43,341 nucleotides of DNA from Pseudomonas folii (GTDB lineage Bacteria; Pseudomonadota; Gammaproteobacteria; Pseudomonadales; Pseudomonadaceae): assembly GCF_014357575.1 (NCBI RefSeq), contig NZ_JACONW010000038.1:1-43341 (forward strand), given 5' to 3'. Positions within the stretch are counted from its first letter, which is position 1. The number at the start of each line of letters is the position of its first letter. The translations under genes were made by a program, and so were the position numbers. The notes below the pieces were generated by a model. That model searched no databases. It was not told the origin of the DNA and saw only the letters and a list, made by a program, of their open reading frames with translations. Below are positions 16,818-24,940 of this stretch, in pieces.

Positions 16818-16870
16818 GGGTTGCGGGCTTTCTTGTTTTGGGCGTTCGCCAATCTCAACACTGCCTCATC
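16818..16870 (+). repeat. Third, partial copy of the tRNA-Met downstream sequence
   Basis: GCGGGCTTTCTTGT at 16823-16836 is followed by ttgggcgttcgcc and later by actgcctcatcttgcgtg. The left boundary copy has the same order: gcgggctttcttgt, then gcctcatcctgcgtg (about 3788-3803). The right boundary copy at 15310-15420 does not share this last block. This suggests the original chromosomal sequence after tRNA-Met resumes here. Confidence 0.5.
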
Positions 16871-17122
16871 TTGCGTGCTCCTATCGCTTTTGATTCCCGA
16901 CCCAACAGCGCATAACTGTATGGATTGAGGAGCTTTCTGTGGACTGTCCGTCTGGCTGCGAACTCAACCCACGTGAGAGCGAATTTATTCGCGAAGGGGT
17001 GACACATCCTGTGCGCATGTATCGCCTGAGCATCGCCTCCCAAATGGAAGTTGAGCGCCACCTTGATCCGTCCCGCGGGTCAGCCATGAGCCAGAGATCG
17101 TAGCCAACCCGCGCGGTGTTTA

Positions 17123-17386
17123 TCAGGCGTTGACCTTATCCAGCCTCACTTCCATCAACTCCAGCACATCACAGCTGTCTTGCAGCAACAGGAAAGCGGC
17201 CTCAGCGACGTGAGCCAACTGGTTCTCATCGGAGTCTTTGGTCGTGGTGCTGGCCAAGCAGCTCATCAGATTTTTGATTGCGCGCAAGCGTTGTGTGGCG
17301 CAGAGGTGCAGGTCGGCCATTGGGGCTTCGGGGTTTATGAAGAGGACGGAATTGGGATATTGATTCAGCGGAGTATGTTGGGTCAT
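17123..17386 (-). CDS. Small DUF3077/DUF6124-like protein
   Basis: An 87-aa cytosolic protein with an 'LFINPEAP' segment near residues 15-22, followed by two helices. This arrangement (a short strand reading F-x-V-N-P-G, then a helical hairpin) is that of small DUF3077/DUF6124 proteins common in Pseudomonas, whose function is not known. The match is by pattern only. The ATG at 17386 has only a weak GGA upstream. The leader carries an 8-bp inverted repeat, GCCACCTG/CAGGTGGC, at 17417-17451, seen again as hairpins before such genes in my recollection of Pseudomonas genomes. Confidence 0.6.
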   Translation of the reverse strand: MTQHTPLNQYPNSVLFINPEAPMADLHLCATQRLRAIKNLMSCLASTTTKDSDENQLAHVAEAAFLLLQDSCDVLELMEVRLDKVNA

Positions 17387-17774
17387 GAAGGAATCCAGAG
17401 GGTAATGGCTAAACTCGCCACCTGTCTCGTCGCCAAACGAAATCAGGTGGCAACTGTGCGCAGGTTGGCGAACCGGTCATACCCACCCGGCAGACCCGAA
17501 GGTCTCCCGCGCACAGCCGCCATAAATGTCGCCCGCACGAAGTGAAGACAACCAGCAACTGAAGCTGTTGAAAAGGTATGAGCCGGATCGCCAAATCCGG
17601 TCGCTGATGTGCAGCGACGGGGCGAATGATAGGTGCGAGGTTTGCCTGGTGCAACCGCTGTTAAATCGATGTTGAGACTGAGTGAAATCGCTTCATTGAT
17701 AAGCCTGGATCTGAACCCACATGATGCTGGTCTAGAATCAGCACTGACGCTTGATGGCTTACAGGAGCACCACC
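17387..17774. other. Leader-type non-coding region with hairpin
   Basis: This 388-base stretch holds the GCCACCTG (17417-17424) / CAGGTGGC (17444-17451) inverted repeat with a 19-base loop, just upstream of the minus-strand DUF gene. An open frame on the plus strand (17180-17545) ends in GLPRTAAINVARTK, resembling the tail of Ash/Icd-like phage frames that are often over-annotated in such leaders; I do not call it as a gene. Confidence 0.4.
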
Positions 17775-17990
17775 GTGAAAACTCACAACGTCCATAGAGA
17801 CAAGAAACACCTGACCCAGCCTGTCGTTGCGGCTGCGGATGGCGAAACAATCATCATTGCCAAGACTGAATCTCCAGTCACTAAACTGATGCCTACAACC
17901 TCTAAGCGACGCGGAATGCTGCCCGATATGAGGTTTAATGCTGAGGCTTTCGAAGCCATGGATTCAGAAATTGCTGATTTGTTTAAGTAA
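17775..17990 (+). CDS. Phd/YefM-like antitoxin (orphan)
   Basis: A 71-aa protein that follows the Phd/VapB antitoxin plan: VNxHxAKxxL-like N-terminus (VKTHNVHRDKKHLTQPVV), then GETIIIAKTESPVTKLMP, the region that makes the DNA-binding beta-hairpin, and a C-terminal acidic tail (AMDSEIADLFK) that normally wraps the toxin. The start is set at GTG 17775, with GGAG 7 bases upstream; the in-frame ATG at 17754 has no ribosome binding site. Some conserved positions differ (DKKHLTQ for AKTHLSR), suggesting drift. The toxin gene that should follow is reduced to a 12-codon stub at 17994. Confidence 0.7.
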   Translation: MKTHNVHRDKKHLTQPVVAAADGETIIIAKTESPVTKLMPTTSKRRGMLPDMRFNAEAFEAMDSEIADLFK

Positions 17991-17993
17991 AAA

Positions 17994-18032
17994 ATGAAGC
18001 TGCTGCTCAACACTTTCGGGACGATCACATAG
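17994..18032 (+). pseudogene. Stub of a VapC-like PIN toxin
   Basis: Four bases after the antitoxin stop, an ATG opens the peptide MKLLLNTFGTIT and then stops. PIN toxins of this kind start MKLLLDTH, so the first seven residues match with the catalytic Asp changed to Asn. The rest of the toxin is gone. This is a broken toxin-antitoxin operon, short but positionally convincing. Confidence 0.5.
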
Positions 18033-18275
18033 ACCAGCCCTCATCTTTCCGTGCAAGAGGGGCCGTCCCGTCTTCGACGCTGCGTTGTTGCGTGGCAACA
18101 GGCTCCTACAGGCGAAAAGTATTCCATCAGATGGTTAAATTTTGTTTGATGAGGCCCCGGCAACGCGGGCTTGATCCCACCCGCTCAATAACCGCAAATT
18201 ATTCAAGTAAACGCCCCACCTGCGGACATTCTGTGAACGCAACCTTCGTTCAATTCACTAAGGCAGCCAACCCCG

Positions 18276-18737
18276 ATGGCCTTTGTATTAGTTTTCATTG
18301 GTTTTCTGGCCTTTGTGTCGGGCTACATTGTCTCGCTTGAAGACAGGCTTCAGCGCGATGGAAAGTTTTGCCCGTTCAGTGTGCGAACAAACCTCAAGGC
18401 ATCTGTACGAGCACGCAAAATCTTGACCTGGCTGGGAATGCTGATCTGGCTGATAGCGGGTGCATGCTACCTCTGGGGACCGCCAATTGAGGTCGCGCCT
18501 GATGACCAACTCGGTGGACTGGGCGTTATCGGGCTTATCTTCGCGTTCATGTATTGGGGCCGCGCGCGCGAGCATGAATTCCAGAAAACCGGAGCCTCGA
18601 CCGACTCATACGCTTATCAGGATGCAATCGAGCATCATGAATGGTGGCCGATCACGTTCCGGGCTTTGGTTGATGTCGCGAAAATTCTGTTTTTTCTAAT
18701 CTTGATGTACGGGATCAAGCGGTTGATCAATCTCTAG
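18276..18737 (+). CDS. Small integral membrane protein
   Basis: A 153-aa protein with about four hydrophobic segments: residues 1-21 (LVFIGFLAFVSGYIV), 49-67 (WLGMLIWLIAGACYLW), 79-95 and 129-149. The soluble loop between helices 3 and 4 is polar and has an EHHEWW motif. No family is recognised. The ATG at 18276 has only a weak AAGG upstream. Its stop codon overlaps the stop codon of the next, convergent gene by four bases (18734-18737). Confidence 0.6.
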   Translation: MAFVLVFIGFLAFVSGYIVSLEDRLQRDGKFCPFSVRTNLKASVRARKILTWLGMLIWLIAGACYLWGPPIEVAPDDQLGGLGVIGLIFAFMYWGRAREHEFQKTGASTDSYAYQDAIEHHEWWPITFRALVDVAKILFFLILMYGIKRLINL

Positions 18738-19264
18738 TCCGGGGCGGTCTGGCGGCGGAGCCTTTCAATCTCCGCCAACACCGCACTCAACCGCGCCTCC
18801 TCCGACAAATCCCCCTCCAACCTGAGCACCTCGCACCTGCGCTGCTCAAGCCAAGCCCGATGCTGCTGCAAACTCCGCCCTGGCTCGGTACCGCTGTCGT
18901 ACTGCGCGGCCCATGCCAGAAACTCGGGCCTAGCCACACCGAAACGCTGCTCTTCGCGCAGCTTGAGTCGGGCGAGGCGTATGTCGCTGGGGACGTAGAG
19001 GAAAACCACTAGATCGAAAGTATCTTCAAGTTCGCTGCCCCAGCCCATTATTGATCCGGACACCACAGCCTCGGCAGCGGCGCGCATATCGAATAACAAT
19101 GCAGCGCCACGCTGATCCTTGACCACCATCTGTTGATAAGGAGGGTTAGTGGGCAGCCATTGATAATCATCACCCTCCAGGTGACGGGCCGATAGTGCCA
19201 GGGACAGGTCGCGGCCTAATGTCGAGGTGCCGGAGCCTGGTGCTCCAGTAATAAGAAGGTGCAT
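18734..19264 (-). CDS. P-loop NTPase, adenylate/shikimate-kinase-like
   Basis: A 176-aa soluble protein with an N-terminal Walker A loop, GAPGSGTST (residues 7-15), following a hydrophobic strand (MHLLIT), as in nucleotide or small-molecule kinases and related topologies. LEGDDYQWLPTNPPY at 34-48 resembles the substrate-binding D-D-x-x-W turn of such enzymes, and FDLVVFLYVPSDIRLARLKLRE (about 104-125) resembles the kinase lid and base region. The lysine of the usual GKST is replaced by threonine (GTST), so activity is uncertain although this variant is common in this small family. The substrate is unknown. It is convergent with the membrane protein gene. Confidence 0.75.
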   Translation of the reverse strand: MHLLITGAPGSGTSTLGRDLSLALSARHLEGDDYQWLPTNPPYQQMVVKDQRGAALLFDMRAAAEAVVSGSIMGWGSELEDTFDLVVFLYVPSDIRLARLKLREEQRFGVARPEFLAWAAQYDSGTEPGRSLQQHRAWLEQRRCEVLRLEGDLSEEARLSAVLAEIERLRRQTAPD

Positions 19265-19417
19265 AGATTCCGGGCTAATCAGATACTGAAAAAAAGTTCG
19301 TCGCAGAGCAAGGTCGGGATGCTAGTTCATTAGTTTATTGTGATCCATTGAACACCCGCTTGACCTCAACCTAACTAGAGGTCTGAGACTGCCGACTCTT
19401 CCAACAGGAGTCAGCCT

Positions 19418-19840
19418 ATGTCCAAACTCGATATCGCCCCTGCTTTCCGGTTATCCAATCCACCAGGCCTGTACGATCCCAGCCCGAATGGGTACTCCCA
19501 TGTCGCCCAATTGCAGCCTCAGGCGCAGCTGTTATATATCGCCGGGCAAGGCGGTGAAGACTCACAGGGCAAGCTCTCGTCAGTGTTTGCCGAGCAAGCC
19601 AGACAAGCACTCGCCAACCTTGCCACCGCGCTGCAATCCAGAGGCGCAAGTTTCGATCATGTGTTCAAACTGACATTGCTGATCGTTGATCACGACCAGG
19701 AAAAACTGAGCACGTGGGTCGAGGAGATTGATCGGGCATGGGGCGAGTCGATGAAGCCTGTGTGCACATTGATTCCGGTGCCACGCCTTGCGCTGGACGG
19801 GATGCAGATCGAGATTGATGCTGTTGCGGCCATTCAGTAA
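19418..19840 (+). CDS. RidA/YjgF/Rid family protein
   Basis: A 140-aa protein of the Rid family, which hydrolyses reactive enamine/imine intermediates or has related small-molecule roles. The start is set at ATG 19418, with AACAGGAG 8 bases upstream. Family features are the GYSHVAQL...LLYIAGQGGEDSQGK strand pair, AQARQALANLATALQSRGAS helix, VFKLTLLIVDHD, and the C-terminal IPVPRLALDGMQIEIDAVA. The arginine of the IPVxRLA motif (R at about 125) that binds the carboxylate is present. It stands alone; a second Rid homologue is at 37329-37709. Confidence 0.88.
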   Translation: MSKLDIAPAFRLSNPPGLYDPSPNGYSHVAQLQPQAQLLYIAGQGGEDSQGKLSSVFAEQARQALANLATALQSRGASFDHVFKLTLLIVDHDQEKLSTWVEEIDRAWGESMKPVCTLIPVPRLALDGMQIEIDAVAAIQ

Positions 19841-19886
19841 CAGGTTGTACGACGCCTTCCATGCTGTCTCCAAACAGACATTGGAT

Positions 19887-19980
19887 CTGTAGGGGCTCAC
19901 CAAGGTTACGAGGCCAGCGATAGCGGAGTGTCAGACGAACCGCCATCGCTGGCCTCGTAACCTCGGTGAACTCCTACAGG
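19887..19980. repeat. REP-like inverted repeat (pair)
   Basis: Two long, nearly perfect arms start and end with ctgtagg/cctacag; each arm contains ttacgaggccagcgat or its complement. It lies between the Rid gene and the dehydrogenase leader, as Pseudomonas REP pairs typically do. Confidence 0.75.
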
Positions 19981-20590
19981 AATCGAGTCATTTAAGAATC
20001 GCATTTCAACGGATAAGCATGAACTCAATACACCCTGAAAATCAGCGGGATTATCCCCATCGTCGCCAATCTGGCCGATATGCGGCATGGAAATACCGAA
20101 AGCGTCCCGGATGCGACACCACAACACCTTGACAATAATCGGAAATAATTTGTCGCATCTTTTTCAAACCTGATAGCATCCTGCTACCCGTGATGAGCAG
20201 ACGATACTTAAGTATCGCGCCTCAATGCTGTGCTGGATGAATGTTGTTCATGCAGTCGCACCTACGCAAACGATCACAATTAGAGCAACCCTTGAGGTCT
20301 GCCAGCCCTGTTTCAGATTGCGCGCTAGCGCCTGAGACGATCGCGAGTTGTACGTTGACTGGTAACGTATGCCTTTTACGTTAACCGTCGCCGGTTGGAA
20401 ACCACCAACCATCGCGCTTCGTTGAAACGATCCGGAACCTGAAAACGTCGCCGTTATTGTCCTTCAAACGAGGGCGAATCCGGCTGCGCGCTATTCACGT
20501 TGGCTAAAGGAGTTGCGCAGCAGGTCGAGGCTTTCGATTTCCGATAGCACCGTCCGGGGTTTTCTTGTGAGCATTCATAGGGGCCTCACC
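19981..20590. promoter_or_regulatory. Long leader of the dehydrogenase operon with several palindromes
   Basis: About 610 bases without a gene. It holds GATGCGACA (20110) with TGTCGCATC (20151), flanking a TTGACA at 20129; a perfect 16-base palindrome CGATACTTAAGTATCG (20202-20217); a GGTAACGTA/TACGTTAACC inverted repeat (20361-20386); and a GGTTGG/CCAACC hairpin (20393-20410). I infer operators or attenuation-type structures controlling the downstream operon. No clear -10 element matches the TTGACA. Confidence 0.4.
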
Positions 20591-21310
20591 ATGTTGTTGA
20601 ATAAACCAACGTCACGAAGAAAGTTTCTGCTTTCTTCTTTGATTGCATTACCTGCGATAGGCGTCGCCATTAAAGGCCTGAGCGCTGCGGAAGCAGCGGA
20701 GATGGTTGCGCCGAAACTCGAAGAATATCGCCCGACTTTTTTCAGTGCGGCTGAATGGGCTTTCATCATGGCGGCCTGTGATCGCCTGATCCCCGCCGGT
20801 GGCCGTGGGCCTGGCGCGCTGGAAACCAACGTCCCAGTGTTTATCGATCAGCAACTGGCCAGCGATCTGGGCAGTGAGATCTACCTGGAAGGTCCTTTCA
20901 AACTCGATGCCCCAGCGGAAATGGGTTATCAGATTCCGTACCGTCCGCAAGAGATTTATCAAAAAGGCATCAAGAGCGTTGACGCTTTTTGTCAGGACAA
21001 ACACCAGAAAAACTTTGCGTCTCTGGATGCCGCGAAACAGGAAGACATCCTGAAACAGCTGCAAAAAGGCGAAGTGAGCTTCAAGGCATTTGGCGAAGAC
21101 GTGCTCAAGTCCAAACAGTTCTTCGGTGAACTGTTGAACCACACCAGGCAGGGCTATCTCTCGGACCCGATCTACGGCGGCAACAAAGGCATGAAGGCCT
21201 GGATCGCCATCGGTTTCCCCGGAGCCCGCGCCAGTTACGTGGAGTGGGTGACACAGCACAACGTCAAGTACCCCCTCGGCCCGGTCAGCATCAGCGGCCT
21301 GCGCGGTTGA
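20591..21310 (+). CDS. Membrane-bound dehydrogenase small subunit (gluconate 2-dehydrogenase subunit 3 type)
   Basis: A 239-aa small (gamma) subunit of an FAD/cytochrome c dehydrogenase complex that works in the periplasm. It has a twin-arginine signal, SRRKFLLSS (about residues 8-16), followed by a hydrophobic stretch and AAEAAE cleavage region, so it is exported folded, probably together with the FAD subunit. The ATG at 20591 is chosen because AGGGG lies 7 bases upstream and the protein then starts at a normal Tat distance; an in-frame start at 20513 is not supported. It is followed by the GMC subunit and cytochrome genes in the usual gamma-alpha-beta order. The actual substrate (gluconate, 2-ketogluconate or another polyol) cannot be told from this subunit. 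Confidence 0.9.
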   Translation: MLLNKPTSRRKFLLSSLIALPAIGVAIKGLSAAEAAEMVAPKLEEYRPTFFSAAEWAFIMAACDRLIPAGGRGPGALETNVPVFIDQQLASDLGSEIYLEGPFKLDAPAEMGYQIPYRPQEIYQKGIKSVDAFCQDKHQKNFASLDAAKQEDILKQLQKGEVSFKAFGEDVLKSKQFFGELLNHTRQGYLSDPIYGGNKGMKAWIAIGFPGARASYVEWVTQHNVKYPLGPVSISGLRG

Positions 21311-21346
21311 TCTCCCTTCGCCTAGCATTTCCAGGATAGTTTTCTC

Positions 21347-23116
21347 ATGGCAAATATTACTAATGACGAAGTCGACGTAGTCGTCGTCGGCCTCGGCTGG
21401 GCTGGCTCGTTGATGAGCATCGAACTGGCTCAGGCCGGTTTGAAAGTACGCGCTCTGGAGCGCGGTGAAGATCGTAACAACACCGACTTCGCCTATCCAA
21501 AACCAGCAGATCAATACGCCTACGGCATACGCAACAAGATCATGGCCACCCCGAAAGCGGCCGCGATGACCGTGCGCCACACCGCCAACGACGTCGCGCT
21601 GCCGACTCGCAAGTGGGGCGCTTTTGAACCAGGTACTGGCGTGGGCGGCTCTGGTCTGCACTGGACCGGCGTACTGATTCGTCCGACCCCGACCGATATC
21701 AAGCTCAAGACGTATGCAGACCAGGCGTACAAGCCGGGCATCCTGCAAGAAGACATGCGTATCGGCGATTACCCGTTCACCTGGGATGAAATCGAACCGT
21801 TCCTGGACAAGTTCGACAAGATCTGTGGCCTGTCGGGTAATACCGGCAACCTGCAAGGTCGCATCATCGAAGGCGGCGACCCGTTCGAAGGCCCGCGTTC
21901 CAGCGCCTTCCCGCTGCCGCCGCTTGAAGACACCCTGAACTGCAAGATGTTTGCAGACGTAGCCCGCAAGATGGGCTACCACCCGTTCCCGAACCCGTCG
22001 GCGAACGTGTCACAGGCGTGGACCAACCCGTACGGCAACCAGATCGCGCCGTGCAACTACTGCGGTTACTGCAGCAAGTACCCGTGCCTGAACTACTCGA
22101 AAGCTTCGCCGCAAACTGCAGTGTTGGATTCGCTCAAGCGCATGGAGAACTTCTCCTACCGGGTTAACGCCAACGTGCTGAAAGTTGAACTGCACCCGGA
22201 CGGCAAGACCGCCAAAGGCGTGACCTACGCCGACGCCGACGGCAATCTGGTGTTCCAGCCTGCGGGCATCGTCGTGTTGGCAGGCTTCCAGTTCGTCAAC
22301 GTGCGCCTGATGCTGTTGTCCGGGATCGGCAAGCCTTACGACCCGATCACCGAGACCGGCACCGTGGGCCGTAACTATGCGTTCCTGAGCAACGGCGGTT
22401 CCACGCTGTTCTTCAAGGACAAAGAGTTCAACCCATTCGCCACCGCCGGTGCTACCGGGCAGATGTTCAACGACGTTTCGCCGGGCAACTACGACGGCGC
22501 GGCGCTGGGCTTCATTGGCGGCGCGAAGATCCACAGCTCCCAGGCCACCGGCGCACCCATCGGTACAGCGCTGCCAAGCGGTACGCCAGAATGGGGTCAG
22601 GGCTGGAAAGACGGCATGCAGGACTGGTACGGCCACTCGATGAAAGTGAGCATTACCACCAGTTGCCAGTCGTATCGCGGCCATTACGTGGACCTGGACC
22701 CGACCTACAAAGATCCATGGGGCCTGCCACTGTTGCGTATTACCTTCGACTGGAAACAGAACGAGCTGAAACTGCAGCAACACCTGCGCAAGATCGTGCT
22801 GGATATCACCAAGGAACTGGGCCCGGACAGCTACAGCGAAAGCTTCCTGGCGATGGACTCTCATTGGGACATCACCAAGTACGTGTCCACCCACAACGTG
22901 GGCGGCGCGGTCATGGGCGACAACCCGAAAACCACGGCACTCAACCGCTATCTGCAGAGCTGGGACGTGCATAACGTCTTCGTACCGGGCGGCAACGCCT
23001 TCCCGCAGAACTTCCAGGCCAACCCGACGGCCTTGATCGGCGCTATTACCCTGTTCTCGGCCAAGGCCATTGTTGAGCAGTACATCAAAAACCCTGGCCC
23101 ACTGGTTCAGGTATAA
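21347..23116 (+). CDS. GMC-family FAD dehydrogenase, large subunit (gluconate 2-dehydrogenase type)
   Basis: A 589-aa catalytic subunit that oxidises a sugar acid or polyol and passes electrons to the cytochrome. The N-terminus has the FAD-binding GLGWAG (G15-x-G17-x-x-G20) with the ERGED loop that binds the adenine ribose. A cysteine-rich patch, CNYCGYCSKYPCL (about residues 236-248), is typical of this subgroup and probably binds a [3Fe-4S] cluster. The C-terminus has HNVGGAVMG and NPTALIGAITLFSAKAIVEQ, holding the catalytic His and Asn. There is no own signal peptide, consistent with hitch-hiking on the Tat signal of the small subunit. The ATG at 21347 has CCAGGA upstream. The gap to the small subunit is 36 bases and to the cytochrome gene 11. 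Confidence 0.93.
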   Translation: MANITNDEVDVVVVGLGWAGSLMSIELAQAGLKVRALERGEDRNNTDFAYPKPADQYAYGIRNKIMATPKAAAMTVRHTANDVALPTRKWGAFEPGTGVGGSGLHWTGVLIRPTPTDIKLKTYADQAYKPGILQEDMRIGDYPFTWDEIEPFLDKFDKICGLSGNTGNLQGRIIEGGDPFEGPRSSAFPLPPLEDTLNCKMFADVARKMGYHPFPNPSANVSQAWTNPYGNQIAPCNYCGYCSKYPCLNYSKASPQTAVLDSLKRMENFSYRVNANVLKVELHPDGKTAKGVTYADADGNLVFQPAGIVVLAGFQFVNVRLMLLSGIGKPYDPITETGTVGRNYAFLSNGGSTLFFKDKEFNPFATAGATGQMFNDVSPGNYDGAALGFIGGAKIHSSQATGAPIGTALPSGTPEWGQGWKDGMQDWYGHSMKVSITTSCQSYRGHYVDLDPTYKDPWGLPLLRITFDWKQNELKLQQHLRKIVLDITKELGPDSYSESFLAMDSHWDITKYVSTHNVGGAVMGDNPKTTALNRYLQSWDVHNVFVPGGNAFPQNFQANPTALIGAITLFSAKAIVEQYIKNPGPLVQV

Positions 23117-23127
23117 GGAGCGAGAAC

Positions 23128-24504
23128 ATGACATCCAAATCCCGCTCCCGGCTGCTGGCACTGCTGGTGGTCTGTGTGGTGCTTGCGCTGCTGGCCTGGC
23201 TGGTCAGTGTGTTCCTCAACAAATCGGGTGACGCGGCGGCGCAGATGACTCAGGAAGTAACGCCTGAACTCATCAGCAAAGGCGCTTACCTGGCGCGCGC
23301 TGGCGACTGTGTGGCGTGCCACACCGCTCACGATGGCAAAACCTTTGCGGGCGGCCGTGGCATCGAGTCGCCAATCGGCACGATCTACGCCACCAACATC
23401 ACGCCGGATAAAGACACCGGTATCGGTAGCTGGACCTATGGCGACTTCGAGCGCGCGGTACGTCGCGGTGTGGGTCACGATGGCAGCGCGCTGTACCCGG
23501 CGATGCCGTTCCCGTCGTATGCCAAGGTCTCGGATGAAGACACGCAAGCGTTGTATGCGTACTTCATGAAAGGCGTTGAGCCGGTCAAGCAAGCCAATCA
23601 GGCCAACGATATTCCGTGGCCACTGTCGATTCGCTGGCCGCTGGCTTACTGGCGCACGTTCTTCTCGCCGACACCTGAATCCACTGTTACACCTGTTGCG
23701 GGCACCGATCCACAGCTCGTTCGCGGCGCGTATCTGGTACAGGGCCTGGGCCACTGCGGTTCTTGCCACACACCACGTGCGCTGACCATGCAGGAAAAAG
23801 GTCTCGACGAGAAAAGCACAGACTACCTGACGGGCGCTCTGCTCAACGACTGGGCTGTGCCTTCGATCCGTGGCGTTGCTCACTGGTCGCAGGACGAAAT
23901 CGTCGACTACCTGGGTTCTGGCCGTAATGCCAAAGCGTCGGTTGCCGGTGAGATGACTGACGTTGTAGCCAACAGCACGTCGCACATGACCGATGAAGAT
24001 CTGCATGCGATGGCGGCCTATCTGAAGTCGTTGTCTGGCCCTGCCGACAAGAATGGCGAAACTGTTTATCAGCACAACGCTGAACGCAGTGCAGCCACCA
24101 CCAGCAAGTTGACCGCAGCCAAAGACCTGACACTGGGCGAACGTCTGTACCTGGACAACTGTGGCGCGTGCCACTTCGTCAAAGGTGAAGGCGCTGCACG
24201 GATCTTCCCGCGTCTGGACGGTGCTTCGATCATCAACGCAGAAAACCCGACCGCGCTGGTTCACGTGATTCTCGCCGGCGCAAAAACGCCATCTACTGCG
24301 AGAGGCCCGTCGATCCTGCCGATGCCAGGTTTTGCCGAGCGCATGAACGACGCGGAAGTAGCCGAACTGGCCACCTTCCTGCGCCAGGGCTGGTCCAACC
24401 AGGCCCCTGCGGTGTCTGCGAAACTGGTTCAGGAGGTTCGCACGGCCCTGGCCGAAGGGCATCCGAAGCAACAGAAAAAGCTTGAGGCCAGCAACGAGAA
24501 GTAA
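23128..24504 (+). CDS. Triheme cytochrome c subunit of the dehydrogenase
   Basis: A 458-aa membrane-anchored cytochrome with three c-type heme sites: CVACH (61-65), CGSCH (210-214) and CGACH (345-349). An uncleaved signal anchor (about residues 9-30) leads it to the periplasm. It takes electrons from the FAD subunit and hands them to ubiquinone in the membrane. Methionine axial ligands are likely in the AMPFPSYAKVS, MTDVVANSTSHMTDEDL and LPMPGFAERMND regions, one after each heme site. The ATG at 23128 has AAGGAG 7 bases upstream and follows the FAD-subunit stop by 11 bases, so the genes are co-transcribed. A terminator at 24538 ends the operon. Confidence 0.93.
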   Translation: MTSKSRSRLLALLVVCVVLALLAWLVSVFLNKSGDAAAQMTQEVTPELISKGAYLARAGDCVACHTAHDGKTFAGGRGIESPIGTIYATNITPDKDTGIGSWTYGDFERAVRRGVGHDGSALYPAMPFPSYAKVSDEDTQALYAYFMKGVEPVKQANQANDIPWPLSIRWPLAYWRTFFSPTPESTVTPVAGTDPQLVRGAYLVQGLGHCGSCHTPRALTMQEKGLDEKSTDYLTGALLNDWAVPSIRGVAHWSQDEIVDYLGSGRNAKASVAGEMTDVVANSTSHMTDEDLHAMAAYLKSLSGPADKNGETVYQHNAERSAATTSKLTAAKDLTLGERLYLDNCGACHFVKGEGAARIFPRLDGASIINAENPTALVHVILAGAKTPSTARGPSILPMPGFAERMNDAEVAELATFLRQGWSNQAPAVSAKLVQEVRTALAEGHPKQQKKLEASNEK

Positions 24505-24537
24505 GCCTTACTCGTTGTAGTCAGAGCTGTTCAGAGA

Positions 24538-24562
24538 GCCCGCCTTGTGCGGGCTTTCTGTT
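24538..24562 (+). terminator. Terminator of the dehydrogenase operon
   Basis: GCCCGC-CTTGT-GCGGGC followed by TTTCTGTT, 34 bases after the cytochrome stop codon. Confidence 0.75.
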
Positions 24563-24614
24563 GGCGGGTAGGTGCGCGCTATAAATGATAACGGGGCGCG
24601 TCTTCTGGCTACTT

Positions 24615-24719
24615 CTCATGTATCGCGGGCAAGCACCGCTCCCACAGGTTTGATACAGCACCCAGTGCGTGAGTCAGGCGCAAAACGTGTGGGAGCGGTG
24701 CTTGCCCGCGATACATGAG
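24615..24719. repeat. Perfect 32-bp inverted repeat (REP pair)
   Basis: Bases 24615-24646 and 24688-24719 are perfect reverse complements over 32 bases (from ctcatgtatcgcgggcaagc inward), with a 41-base loop. A related but imperfect pair follows at 24803-24895 (ctgtaggagtgagcttgc ... cgctcccacagg). Confidence 0.85.
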
Positions 24720-24802
24720 GCGCGGTCGGAAGACACACCGCGTTATCGTTTATTTTCCGGATGCGGCTCGGGCCATTCACCGCTTACAAATATTGGTACT
24801 CA

Positions 24803-24895
24803 CCTGTAGGAGTGAGCTTGCTCGCGATGAACGATGATACGGTGTAGCTGAAAAACCGAGTCGCCTGCATCGCGGGCAAGCCTCGCTCCCACAGG
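24803..24895. repeat. Second REP-like inverted pair, imperfect
   Basis: Left arm cctgtaggagtgagcttgct, right arm gcaagcctcgctcccacagg. Together with the previous pair it fills the 436-base gap between the cytochrome gene and the acetyltransferase gene, where I see nothing else. Confidence 0.75.
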
Positions 24896-24940
24896 TTTAC
24901 GGGCCAACATAGAATCTCCCACAGGGCCGCAATATCAGGC

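Noticed and set aside
17180..17545. Frame ending GLPRTAAINVARTK, similar to Ash/Icd-like phage proteins
   Set aside because: It overlaps the minus-strand DUF gene and its hairpin leader; such frames are often over-annotated and show no ribosome site here.
20648..21982. 444-aa frame opposite the dehydrogenase subunit genes
   Set aside because: It is the GC-rich antisense shadow of two well-supported genes, with no ribosome site and no family features.
23107..24471. 454-aa frame opposite the cytochrome gene
   Set aside because: Antisense shadow of a gene with three clear heme sites.
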